Shown one piece after another: positions 52,345-60,886 of a stretch of DNA of 64,000 nt. The stretch is from contig CAZCKU010000003.1 in the NCBI GenBank assembly GCA_964499365.1, positions 1-64,000 of the forward strand. Reading direction: 5' to 3'. The DNA is from PALSA-1316 sp964499365 (lineage in GTDB: Bacteria > Nitrospirota > Thermodesulfovibrionia > Thermodesulfovibrionales > UBA6898). The notes under the pieces were generated by a model. The model had not been told where the DNA came from and searched no databases. It was given only the letters and a program-made list of their open reading frames with translations. How positions within the stretch are numbered: the stretch's first letter is position 1; every line of letters starts with the position of its first letter. Position numbers and translations under genes: made by a program.

Positions 52345-53421
52345 TTACTCTATATCTATAATCTCCCGCCACATATTATCTGTGGGTTTCTTTACATAAT
52401 TGAACCATATTAGGCCATTATCGATTTCAGGTGAACCCTTCCGAAATTGCTCTTCTGCTTCTGGCCTGGATAACGGCTTGAAATTAACCAAGTCAGCAGT
52501 GAGTGTGTTATCTGATCTTCTCTTCACAGGAAACGGGGCTTTAACCCAGGCAAATGAATCCTTTGTTCCCTGAGCTTTAAACTTAAACTTCTTTATAGGA
52601 CCCCTCCAGTTGCCTCCTGTATGGAGCACATATTCATAAAAAAAATGGACAATAGGGACTGGACCAAACATTTTACGAGCTTTATTCATTTCGTCTCCGT
52701 TCGACTGGCAATCATAACCAGTTGTTCCTGTTTCCTGAGGGTTGCAATGCCAGAACCCAGGACGCTGGTTATATGTGTGTTTTACTTTAGTTTTCTTCTT
52801 TGGAGGAAATTTCGCTTCCCACAGATATGTAGCCTGAGCATTCCATTGGGGTTGAAAGCATATCCCTTCTTCACCCAGTCCTATTATCAGCCCCTCCCTT
52901 AACAACAATTCCTGATCGTCTTTCTTAAGGCTATAGCTTAAGCATTCAGTGGGTCGTATATATTCGCCATCAAGAATCTGCTCTGTACCGTACAATGGTT
53001 GATAAACAGATATTCCAAGCCTTTCAAGAAGCTGGGCTTTGTCTACTCCTCCGACAAGTGCTCTCCATTGAAGCTTCACATTTCTATATTTCTTGTTATT
53101 TATATAAACACGGAAGTCCCATGTTTTCGGTTCTCCAAACCACATGCTATCCATGGATATCTCTGGCAATGGAAACGCCATATTAACGGAGACTTCTCTT
53201 TCGGTATGGTTATAAAATTCGTATTCTACTTTTACAGAACGCTTGCCGAGAAAGAGCGTTTCTTTTTCAATTGATATGTCATCATTCTTGACGAATTCAA
53301 TACCAGTTGCTGTCGGATGATTAGTGCTGTCATTTGCAAAGGACTCGTTTACCGAGAGGAGGAGAAAGCATGCAATAATTAATGGCGTAATGATAGTAGT
53401 AGAAAATAATTTGTATCTCAC
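52345..53421 (-). CDS. Secreted DUF4424-like protein
   Basis: 358 residues with a signal peptide (LIIACFLLLSVNESFA) and the DUF4424-like pattern of a beta-rich domain: GIEFVKNDDISIEKETLFLGKRSVKVEYEFYN then VSVNMAFPLPEI. Full-length appearance. Function unknown; likely periplasmic or surface. GTG start with GGAGGAG upstream. Confidence 0.7.
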   Translation of the reverse strand: MRYKLFSTTIITPLIIACFLLLSVNESFANDSTNHPTATGIEFVKNDDISIEKETLFLGKRSVKVEYEFYNHTEREVSVNMAFPLPEISMDSMWFGEPKTWDFRVYINNKKYRNVKLQWRALVGGVDKAQLLERLGISVYQPLYGTEQILDGEYIRPTECLSYSLKKDDQELLLREGLIIGLGEEGICFQPQWNAQATYLWEAKFPPKKKTKVKHTYNQRPGFWHCNPQETGTTGYDCQSNGDEMNKARKMFGPVPIVHFFYEYVLHTGGNWRGPIKKFKFKAQGTKDSFAWVKAPFPVKRRSDNTLTADLVNFKPLSRPEAEEQFRKGSPEIDNGLIWFNYVKKPTDNMWREIIDIE

Positions 53422-53508
53422 CTAAACTCCTCCCCAATATCGACTTGCGCGACGCTAAATCTTAACCCTTCTAATTCAGGGTGTCAATATATGGAACTGT
53501 TTTCAGTG

Positions 53509-53522
53509 TTAACTTAAGTTGA
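53509..53522. promoter_or_regulatory. TTAACTTAAGTTGA palindromic operator, copy 6
   Basis: Lies 35 nt before the ATG at 53557, with CA following, so TTGACA overlaps its right half as a -35 box. Same consensus as five other intergenic copies. Confidence 0.65.
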
Positions 53523-53556
53523 CAAGGCGGGCCACAAAGGATTACTTTTCAAGGGT

Positions 53557-53985
53557 ATGAGTACTGATCTTCGTCAAAGTCTTGTTCAAGTGGCATTGGA
53601 ATGGCAAAAGGCATACGGTGTTGCCCCTGCAATTACGTCAGCTATCTCGGAATATGATGCTGCGATACTTGTTGGGATGACAGAAGAGGAATATTCGGCC
53701 TATATGCAGGACAAAACCGCCGTCTGCAGGGGATACGACTTTCTGTATAAAGGCATCCGTTATCAAATAAAGGCTCACAGACCAAGCGGCAAGCCTGGTA
53801 GTTTCATCACAAACGCTGGTAAAGCCCGCAACTATGACTGGGATATCCTTATCTGGATCCGTTACAACACTGAATACGAGATTCAAGAGGCCTGGGCTTG
53901 GGAACGGGACAAATATATTGAAGCCTTTGACGCGATTACCAGAATATCCCCTGACCATATGAGGATGGGCAGGAAGTTGGCATAG
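53557..53985 (+). CDS. Small PD-(D/E)xK-like protein
   Basis: 142 residues. GYDFLYKGIRYQIKAHRPSGKPGSFITN contains a D-xn-QxK pattern typical of compact PD-(D/E)xK nucleases, with a preceding helical N-terminus (YGVAPAITSAISEYDAAILVGM). Related small proteins occur across bacteria, without known function. Nuclease activity is inferred from the motif. Operator-controlled promoter. Confidence 0.55.
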   Translation: MSTDLRQSLVQVALEWQKAYGVAPAITSAISEYDAAILVGMTEEEYSAYMQDKTAVCRGYDFLYKGIRYQIKAHRPSGKPGSFITNAGKARNYDWDILIWIRYNTEYEIQEAWAWERDKYIEAFDAITRISPDHMRMGRKLA

Positions 53986-54010
53986 TCATTCTTGATTGAT
54001 GTTACGGGAA

Positions 54011-55195
54011 TTAAAGCTGGTATCTGCGTGTTCCGCACTTACTAGTCTCACACGGTGGAATTCCGTTTTGAAGTATTTGAAGATTCTTAACAATATCGGG
54101 TAAGGGATGCTTAAATGAATTTGCTCCAACTGAAATTGGAGTATCAAAACAGTTGAATTGACTCTGCCAGTTACTGACATTAAGATCTCCAGCATATCCG
54201 CCGTGATGGGGTGCAACCAAGATACAATGCTGTTTTGTTGAGTAATTACTTTGGATAGCATTAAATACTTTCTCATAGTGATGATCCCCAGTCAAAATCG
54301 CAAATTTCTTTTTTCCATCGACGCATAAAACAATGCCAGTTTGATTGCGTGACCTGCCAGGGGTTGCACGATAGAAATGGTAAGGCCCAATTGTCATATC
54401 TGGCTGAAGTGTAATTTCCCGACTACCTGGTGGATTTTTTTGATGCTTGATAGCAATTGTTTTAATCCCGCTGAGTGAAAGTAATGTTTCCACTCGTTTA
54501 TAGGTAGCAGTATCGGGAGTATTATCTGGGACAATCACTCCTTTTACCTTGCTGAAATCATTACTTCTAAACTCTAGAAGGGCCTGATAGTGATCAACGT
54601 CCCAGTGACTGATAATTATGTGTATAGTACGATTTTCGGTGTTCAGGGACCTGGAAACAACAAGTTTTCTGACTTCTGATGAGTTGTACTTTCTCGATGC
54701 ACCTACATCGTAGATTATGCGATCATATTTTGATATCACTTCGTTCCAGTTTCCTTGTCCACAGTCCACAACTATCAGTTCCATTTTATCTGCGTTAGGG
54801 TTGAGATTCACATCAGGGGATTCTGGAATATTTGCGATTCGAGGACTACTAAGGGCCTTTGTGAAATTCATCACATTCGACTCGGGAATAGTCAATCTGG
54901 CTCTCATGAATACTCCCCCCGCTTGGTTCGTCTCCACGGGCTCATATAAAGCATCTTCAAAGTATCCCATCGGTATTTCATACCAGGAACCCTCTTTCAG
55001 CCCTTTATAGGAATCCGCCCAATATTTAATTGACAGCATTGAAGAGGGATTCTTTTCGCGGACATCTCCTTTTGTTAAAAGAGCTTCCAGCTCAAAATTA
55101 TCGTGAATTTTATATGTGTCGACGAGAGCCTTCCGACAATTGCTTGAATCAGTGGGTTCATCTACTGTGTGCTCAACATAGATAAGCGTCTTCAT
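54011..55195 (-). CDS. MBL-fold hydrolase, ComEC-like, with extra N-terminal domain
   Basis: 394 residues from the ATG at 55193-55195 (GGGGG upstream). Residues ~1-130 are an unknown domain. From ~135 the MBL domain has VVDCGQGN, SHWDVDHY (HxDxDH), LTGDHHY and APHHGG, the set seen in the ComEC/Rec2 MBL domain and in related defence effectors. No membrane segments, so not a DNA-uptake channel. It could be a nuclease or phosphodiesterase. Convergent with the PD-(D/E)xK-like gene. Confidence 0.75.
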   Translation of the reverse strand: MKTLIYVEHTVDEPTDSSNCRKALVDTYKIHDNFELEALLTKGDVREKNPSSMLSIKYWADSYKGLKEGSWYEIPMGYFEDALYEPVETNQAGGVFMRARLTIPESNVMNFTKALSSPRIANIPESPDVNLNPNADKMELIVVDCGQGNWNEVISKYDRIIYDVGASRKYNSSEVRKLVVSRSLNTENRTIHIIISHWDVDHYQALLEFRSNDFSKVKGVIVPDNTPDTATYKRVETLLSLSGIKTIAIKHQKNPPGSREITLQPDMTIGPYHFYRATPGRSRNQTGIVLCVDGKKKFAILTGDHHYEKVFNAIQSNYSTKQHCILVAPHHGGYAGDLNVSNWQSQFNCFDTPISVGANSFKHPLPDIVKNLQILQNGIPPCETSKCGTRRYQL

Positions 55196-55308
55196 CACAT
55201 CCCCCTAGAATAGATCAAAGTGTTTTAACATCATGAAGCCAGTTGTTTTATGCAAATTTTCTTCTGGCAACTCCTGAACAAGGGTTTCTTCTTAAATAAC
55301 GCAGCAAA

Positions 55309-56142
55309 TCACTTGCTTGCAGTCCAGTATTTTTGTTTATATTCTTTGAAAGTTAGAGCTTTATTGGGATATGAATTTATTGTCCTAAGCCTATACGGGC
55401 AATCACGGCAATATTCATCACTGCCATTCTCCATACGCTTGAACGTCAATGAATATTTAATCCCATCCCATATATAATCACGGTGTATATACAGTGGCTC
55501 CCCATTGGTCCCAGGCACTATGTCAGGTTTGCCTGTCTCCATGTCCTTTGTGAAAACAATAAATACGTCGTCTGCTAAATCCCCTTTTCTGACGGTATAA
55601 TCCCTGACTCTGACTGAATCTATGAGTTCCCCAGCGTCACGCTTTTCCCTATACCACTTTGCATTAAAGTTTTCCTCCTGCGTAGCCTCCCGATTCAATA
55701 TATCCTTATGGAGGGCTTCAAAACCTTCTAAGTCTACCATCGCACTTTTATCCGCGGTCTCACTATTTAGGAATAGGGTGTCTTTGGATATATCTGGATG
55801 ATAACTTACTTTCACAACCGTGGGAGTGATAAAATGGTCTATTGTCGTTCCTGATAAAGAGATCCCTTCTTCCAGCCAGTACGTCTTATTATTATATTTT
55901 TCTAAGGCACTGTTGGGTCGTTTGCTTAGATAGTTGTCTACCCCCATACCCATGAAAGCAATTACTATTACAAGCATGCTTATTGCCAATACAGTTTTAT
56001 TCTTGTTCTTCGGGGGTGCAGGCTTTATTTCGGCTTTAACAGATGTGTCGTTATCTGGGACTTCATCTGAAGAACTATTTTCTTTTGCGGTTTTGCTTGT
56101 TTTCCATTTTTCGTATTCTTCTTTGTTTGCGAATTTAGCCAT
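55309..56142 (-). CDS. Single-TM hypothetical protein
   Basis: 277 residues: charged N-terminus with KPAPPKNKN linker, transmembrane segment at about residues 50-68, and an extracytoplasmic domain ending in YCRDCPYRLRTINSYP. No family recognised. GGGGGG before the ATG. In operon with the NERD gene, 19 nt downstream of it. Confidence 0.62.
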   Translation of the reverse strand: MAKFANKEEYEKWKTSKTAKENSSSDEVPDNDTSVKAEIKPAPPKNKNKTVLAISMLVIVIAFMGMGVDNYLSKRPNSALEKYNNKTYWLEEGISLSGTTIDHFITPTVVKVSYHPDISKDTLFLNSETADKSAMVDLEGFEALHKDILNREATQEENFNAKWYREKRDAGELIDSVRVRDYTVRKGDLADDVFIVFTKDMETGKPDIVPGTNGEPLYIHRDYIWDGIKYSLTFKRMENGSDEYCRDCPYRLRTINSYPNKALTFKEYKQKYWTASK

Positions 56143-56161
56143 GATAATCCCCCCCGTAAGA

Positions 56162-57055
56162 TTATGTGTATGCTTTCTGACAATCCCTGCATAGTAATTT
56201 CCCCTTAAAACGTTCTTTCTTCAGCCTGCAAAAGAATACTACTTTCCCTTCCAAAGCCGCCCCACAGTCCTGACAACCATCTTCCTTTGCCTTCGGTTTC
56301 TTAACCTCGGGTGCTGGTGACTCCACTTTCTGTGATACGTCGACACCAAACTTCGCCGCATAGTTTATCTTTATTGGATTATGAAGGTAAGCAAGTTTTT
56401 CCGCCACTTGCATAATAGTATCCGCGGATACAATCTTTGCCGCTTTATATATTTTCCAGTCTCCATCAATCTCTTTGTCTATCGCAGTTCTCAAGGTATC
56501 AGCCTTTATAACCCTGCTTGCGTCAAAACCTTTCTTTGGTCTGTCTATCCTGGACTGAGGAGATACGAGGACATAACTGTTATAAGCAAAAGGAATGGAT
56601 ATACCGAGTCGCCTTGGAAGAACGTCATTATCGTCTATGGCTTCCTTCAGTACGCTAAGATGCCTCTCGTTTTGTTCCAGGGGAGACGGTATCCCCATGT
56701 ACGTCTTTCCAGTCCAGGCCAGGAACTCCCCGATGTCTGTTATCTTTATGCCGTAGTTGAAGTGTTTTGTCTCGAGGACGTACATTTCCATAAGGCGGTT
56801 TATGACTATATGGTCTATTTGAGCTATACGGCCGTTGTGTTCCAGGCGCAGATCGTGGATAACAGCCTGGTTATTGGAATGCCCGAAGTAGAAATCTATC
56901 TGATAAGCAGAATCTGTCTCACCTCTGATTCCCGCTTTGCAGATGTTGATTTCTTTTTCTATTGAAAACTTCTGTTGTAGGGAAATTTTACAGGTGAGGA
57001 GGCGATTAAGATCCTCAAGCTGGTAGTCCTTGTTGTCTGCTTCCTTTATAACCAT
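56162..57055 (-). CDS. NERD-domain nuclease-like protein with C-terminal zinc ribbon
   Basis: 297 residues. NERD domain from about 45 to 150: AGIRGETDSAYQIDFYF, then VIHDLRLEHNGRIAQIDHIVI and MYVLETKHF, matching the D-ExK nuclease core. A C-terminal zinc ribbon CQDCGAAL ... CRDCQKAY. NERD proteins are often on plasmids and act on DNA. The following membrane protein may be a partner. Confidence 0.85.
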   Translation of the reverse strand: MVIKEADNKDYQLEDLNRLLTCKISLQQKFSIEKEINICKAGIRGETDSAYQIDFYFGHSNNQAVIHDLRLEHNGRIAQIDHIVINRLMEMYVLETKHFNYGIKITDIGEFLAWTGKTYMGIPSPLEQNERHLSVLKEAIDDNDVLPRRLGISIPFAYNSYVLVSPQSRIDRPKKGFDASRVIKADTLRTAIDKEIDGDWKIYKAAKIVSADTIMQVAEKLAYLHNPIKINYAAKFGVDVSQKVESPAPEVKKPKAKEDGCQDCGAALEGKVVFFCRLKKERFKGKLLCRDCQKAYT

Positions 57056-57177
57056 AGGAAATTTTAGCAGAATACGTCAGGAAATTCCCCACTGCAGATA
57101 TTTCTTGACCTTGACGCATGTTCTGTGATTTAATTGCAGCTGGGTAAAAGTAAGTTTCTTCAAAAAAGGGGACATCA

Positions 57178-60090
57178 ATGAAAACTTCTCTGCGAATAAT
57201 ATTCGTATGCCTATTTTTTGCGTTCATTTCAGCCTCTCCCGTTTTTTCTGCCACATGGAACGGTGGTGGAGCCGATAACCTCGCATCAACTGCAGGCAAC
57301 TGGGAGGGAAGCGTATTACCCCCCACTGGGGACACCATCCTTTTCAACAACACATCTTCAAAAGACTGCACATGGGACATTAGCCAGGAATATACTGTTC
57401 TCGTCATAGATGGTGGATATAATGGAGCGGTAGCCATAGATGCAACTGGCACCCTCACGCTTTCGGGAACCTATTTAGCACCTGCTGCACCAACTGGGCT
57501 TAGTGCTGTTGCAATTTCTTCAAGCAGAATAGATTTATCGTGGACTGACAATGCTGCAACCGAGGCAGGCTTTAGGATCGAGCGTAAAATTGGAATTGCT
57601 GGAACGTATAATCAAATAGGCACAGCAGCAATAGACGCCAATTCATATTCTGATACTGACCCTTCTTTATTGCCAGGAACTATTTATTATTATCAAGTAA
57701 AGTCATATGACATATTTGGAGAGTCTGCCCCGTCCCCTGAAGCCAATGCCACAACTTTTGCTATCGCCCCTACTGCTACTACGAATGCGGTAAGTAATAA
57801 TGCTGGCACAACAGCGACTTTGAATGGAACGGTAAATCCTAATGGAGCAGAAACCACGGTTTCATTTGAATGGGGTGCAACTGCATCATATGGCAATACT
57901 ACTTCTCCACAGATAATACCAGCAGGAACAATTGATGTTGCAGTATTGGCTGACATTACTGGTATTTCAGCAAGCACACCTTATCATTTCAGAGTTAAAG
58001 CAGTGAATTCCATCGGGACAACCTACGGCTTAGATGAATCCTTTTCAACACCAGTAATTGCTCCTTCAGCCACAACAAATGCGGTAAGCAACAATGTCGG
58101 TAAGACAGCGACTTTAAATGGAACGGTAAATCCTAATGGGGCAGATACTACAGTATCCTTTGAATGGGGAATTGATACTTCTTATGGAAACACTACTTCC
58201 TCCCAGGTTATCACTGCAGGAATAATTGCTGTCGCTAAATCGGCAAATATAAGCGGACTCACGCCAAACACGCCGTATCATTTCCGAGTCAAAGCAGTGA
58301 ACTCCATAGGAACAACCTATGGTTTAGACGTTTCATTTACAACGCCTATAATTGCTCCTTCAGCTACGACGAACGCTGTCAGTAACAATACTACAGGTAA
58401 TTCTGCCACATTAAACGGATCCATAAACCCTAATGGGGCAGAAACTACAGTATCTTTTGAATGGGGACTTGATACTTCCTATGGAAATACGACATCTCCA
58501 CAAATAATACCTTCAGGAACCATAGATGTTGCGGTATTGGCAGACATTACGGGTCTTTCACCGAATACGATATATCACTATAAAGTCAAAGCCGTAAATT
58601 CCATAGGGACAACTTACGGGTTAGACGCATCCTTCACAACACCAGTAATGGTTCCTTCTGCTACAACGAATGCTGTTAGTAATAATACTACTGGCAACTC
58701 TGCCACTTTAAACGGTTCCATTAATCCAAATGGGGCGGCAACAGCTGTTTATTTCCAGTGGGGGACTGATACATCATATGGAAACACGACAACTACACAG
58801 AACATTCCTGCAGGGAATAATAATGTTGCAGTTACAGCGAATATTTCTGGACTTGCGGTAGGAACGCTTTTTCATTACAGGGTAGTTGCCGCGAATTCTG
58901 CAGGAACCACGAATGGCAATGATATTTTATTTACGACTCCTTCTCATGCTAAACCGTTTGCTACGACAAATTCTGCAACAAACAAGAATGGTAATTCTGC
59001 CACATTGAACGCAACGGTGAATCCTAATGACTTGATAACCTCTGTTCATTTTGAATGGGGAACAACTGCATCTTATGGACATACTACTACTCCATCTATA
59101 TCATTGCCTGCAGGTCCTGACAATATTTTTGTTTCAGCAAATATTACAGGGCTAACACCAGGCCAGACATACCATTATAGGGTAGTGGCAACGAATGCCG
59201 ATGGAACAACTAATGGCACAGATATGTCTTTTATATCACCACCCATAACTATAACCATTGTCTCCCCTGCTGATGGAAGTACCATCTACAGACCAGATAC
59301 AATGGTGAAAGGCAGTTTTACCACAACGATACCAGGAAATGAAACAGGGGTTACGGTAAATGGAGTTGTAGGAATGGTATATAACAACCAATTTGCTGTG
59401 AATCATGTGCCTCTTGTAAATGGGGCTAATACAATATCGGTAACAGCAACTGATACGGCTGGAAATACAGCAACGACTGCAGTAACGGTAACCGCCGTTA
59501 TTCCATATCCGTATGTAAAACTTACAGCCAACACAGAATCAGGGGTTTCTCCCCTCACTGTTAATTTCACGGCTTCAACGTCAATACCTAATGCCGTCAC
59601 TACGTACAAGATAGATTATGATGGCAATGGTACAGATGATTATACTGGCTCAACTTTCACGAACATAAGCCATGCATATTCAGCACCAGGCATTTATTAT
59701 GCAAGGTTGACTGTCTTGGATTCTGCAAGCGTTTCTTATACGGATACAATTGCAATAGTTGTATTGAATTCCGCAAGCCTTGACGGGTCGTTAAGAAATA
59801 TTTGGAATTCAATGAAGGCGAGATTGACGAATAACGATCCTGTTGGTGCATCAGGATACTATAGTTCTGCATCAAAAGATAAATACCTCAGTACATTTTC
59901 TACGCTATCGGGACATCTTCCAGAGATAAGCACAAACATGCAGGACATAATCTTGAACTATATGGGAAGTGATACGGTCGAATACCGCATAATCAGAAAT
60001 GAACTTGTAAATGGTCAGCCGACAGATGTCATGTATTATATCTATTTTATGAAGGATGATGATGGACTATGGAAAATTCAGGGGTTCTAG
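57178..60090 (+). CDS. Large secreted repeat protein with FnIII-like and PKD domains
   Basis: 970 residues. Signal peptide; a WNGGGADN ... AGNWEGSVLPPTGDTI motif of autotransporter/adhesin type; a fibronectin type III domain (about 100-190); five tandem ~98-residue beta-sandwich repeats starting near residues 196, 294, 392, 491 and 590 (each with ATTNAVSNN, SATLNG, NPNG, FEWG, YGNTT, YHFRV); a bacterial Ig-like domain; a PKD domain (about 790-870); and an NTF2-like C-terminus. No sorting tail is visible. Likely adhesin or matrix protein. AAAAAAGGGG before the ATG. Confidence 0.85.
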   Translation: MKTSLRIIFVCLFFAFISASPVFSATWNGGGADNLASTAGNWEGSVLPPTGDTILFNNTSSKDCTWDISQEYTVLVIDGGYNGAVAIDATGTLTLSGTYLAPAAPTGLSAVAISSSRIDLSWTDNAATEAGFRIERKIGIAGTYNQIGTAAIDANSYSDTDPSLLPGTIYYYQVKSYDIFGESAPSPEANATTFAIAPTATTNAVSNNAGTTATLNGTVNPNGAETTVSFEWGATASYGNTTSPQIIPAGTIDVAVLADITGISASTPYHFRVKAVNSIGTTYGLDESFSTPVIAPSATTNAVSNNVGKTATLNGTVNPNGADTTVSFEWGIDTSYGNTTSSQVITAGIIAVAKSANISGLTPNTPYHFRVKAVNSIGTTYGLDVSFTTPIIAPSATTNAVSNNTTGNSATLNGSINPNGAETTVSFEWGLDTSYGNTTSPQIIPSGTIDVAVLADITGLSPNTIYHYKVKAVNSIGTTYGLDASFTTPVMVPSATTNAVSNNTTGNSATLNGSINPNGAATAVYFQWGTDTSYGNTTTTQNIPAGNNNVAVTANISGLAVGTLFHYRVVAANSAGTTNGNDILFTTPSHAKPFATTNSATNKNGNSATLNATVNPNDLITSVHFEWGTTASYGHTTTPSISLPAGPDNIFVSANITGLTPGQTYHYRVVATNADGTTNGTDMSFISPPITITIVSPADGSTIYRPDTMVKGSFTTTIPGNETGVTVNGVVGMVYNNQFAVNHVPLVNGANTISVTATDTAGNTATTAVTVTAVIPYPYVKLTANTESGVSPLTVNFTASTSIPNAVTTYKIDYDGNGTDDYTGSTFTNISHAYSAPGIYYARLTVLDSASVSYTDTIAIVVLNSASLDGSLRNIWNSMKARLTNNDPVGASGYYSSASKDKYLSTFSTLSGHLPEISTNMQDIILNYMGSDTVEYRIIRNELVNGQPTDVMYYIYFMKDDDGLWKIQGF
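57763..59240 (+). repeat. Five tandem ~294-bp in-gene repeats
   Basis: Units begin near 57763, 58057, 58351, 58648 and 58945. Units 1-3 are close to each other in DNA sequence; units 4 and 5 are more diverged. Unequal crossing-over could change copy number. Confidence 0.8.
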
Positions 60091-60144
60091 GCATAAATAG
60101 GTATTTGATTACCACAAGGAAACAATGATAAAGAGAGGCATGTT

Positions 60145-60885
60145 ATGAAAAGGCATATATTCGTCACAATTCACCTCGTAACTATTCTTATAATCTCTTC
60201 GTATGCGGCATATGCAGATGGTTTTACATTGCCTGGGTTTCAGGGTTATGTCTTGGACAAAGAATCTGGCAAGCCGATAGAGAATGCGTATGTGGTTTGT
60301 TTTACTGATTATTATTCATTTGGACAGCAGATAAATCCAGGGGGAGGTAATGCCCACCCTGATGAACTGCAGGTTGCCATAACGGACAAGAAAGGCTTTT
60401 TCAAAATAAATCCATACAGGAGATATTCTGGTGGATGGGCTGAAACAAGGAATGTTTATATCTTCAAAGAGGGATATATTTATGCGTTACAATATTTTCA
60501 ATCCTCCGAGAAAAAAAATGTGCTATGCAGGGGGTGTGATATCTTAAACCGATGCTGCGAAGAAACACCTCTAAAAGGTTCAATGAAAATTTATCTGAGC
60601 AATAAGGAAAACATAAATATTTACGACGCACCTCTCTCCAACGGCTATCTGGGTTTATTATATAACACTTCCTATTATCGCGATTATTTCAAGAACTCTA
60701 ATAAGGTGGCATATAAGAAATATAAACCGTTTTTTTTGTACTTGTACAAAATAGCCGACAAATATTCTGGAGATATTCTAAAGACATTTTCTGACCCAAA
60801 TGCAGTGCACAATTGGGAAAATAATCTTTCGCGGTATCGTGACAGTCTGCGGCTTAAGTCAATTAGCAAGGAGGGGGATAAATAG
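60145..60885 (+). CDS. Secreted protein with carboxypeptidase-regulatory-like domain
   Basis: 246 residues: signal peptide, then GFQGYVLDKESGKPIENAYVVCF ... AITDKKGFFKINPYR, a CarboxypepD_reg-like beta-sandwich, followed by a Cys-rich stretch (CRGCDILNRCCEE) and a helical C-terminus. AGAGAGG before the ATG. Between the adhesin and the phospholipase-like gene, probably co-transcribed. Confidence 0.72.
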   Translation: MKRHIFVTIHLVTILIISSYAAYADGFTLPGFQGYVLDKESGKPIENAYVVCFTDYYSFGQQINPGGGNAHPDELQVAITDKKGFFKINPYRRYSGGWAETRNVYIFKEGYIYALQYFQSSEKKNVLCRGCDILNRCCEETPLKGSMKIYLSNKENINIYDAPLSNGYLGLLYNTSYYRDYFKNSNKVAYKKYKPFFLYLYKIADKYSGDILKTFSDPNAVHNWENNLSRYRDSLRLKSISKEGDK

Positions 60886-60886
60886 C

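Noticed and set aside
52256..52399. Small plus-strand ORF after operator copy 5
   Set aside because: No ribosome binding site, unlikely composition, and it overlaps the 3' end of the DUF4424-like gene.
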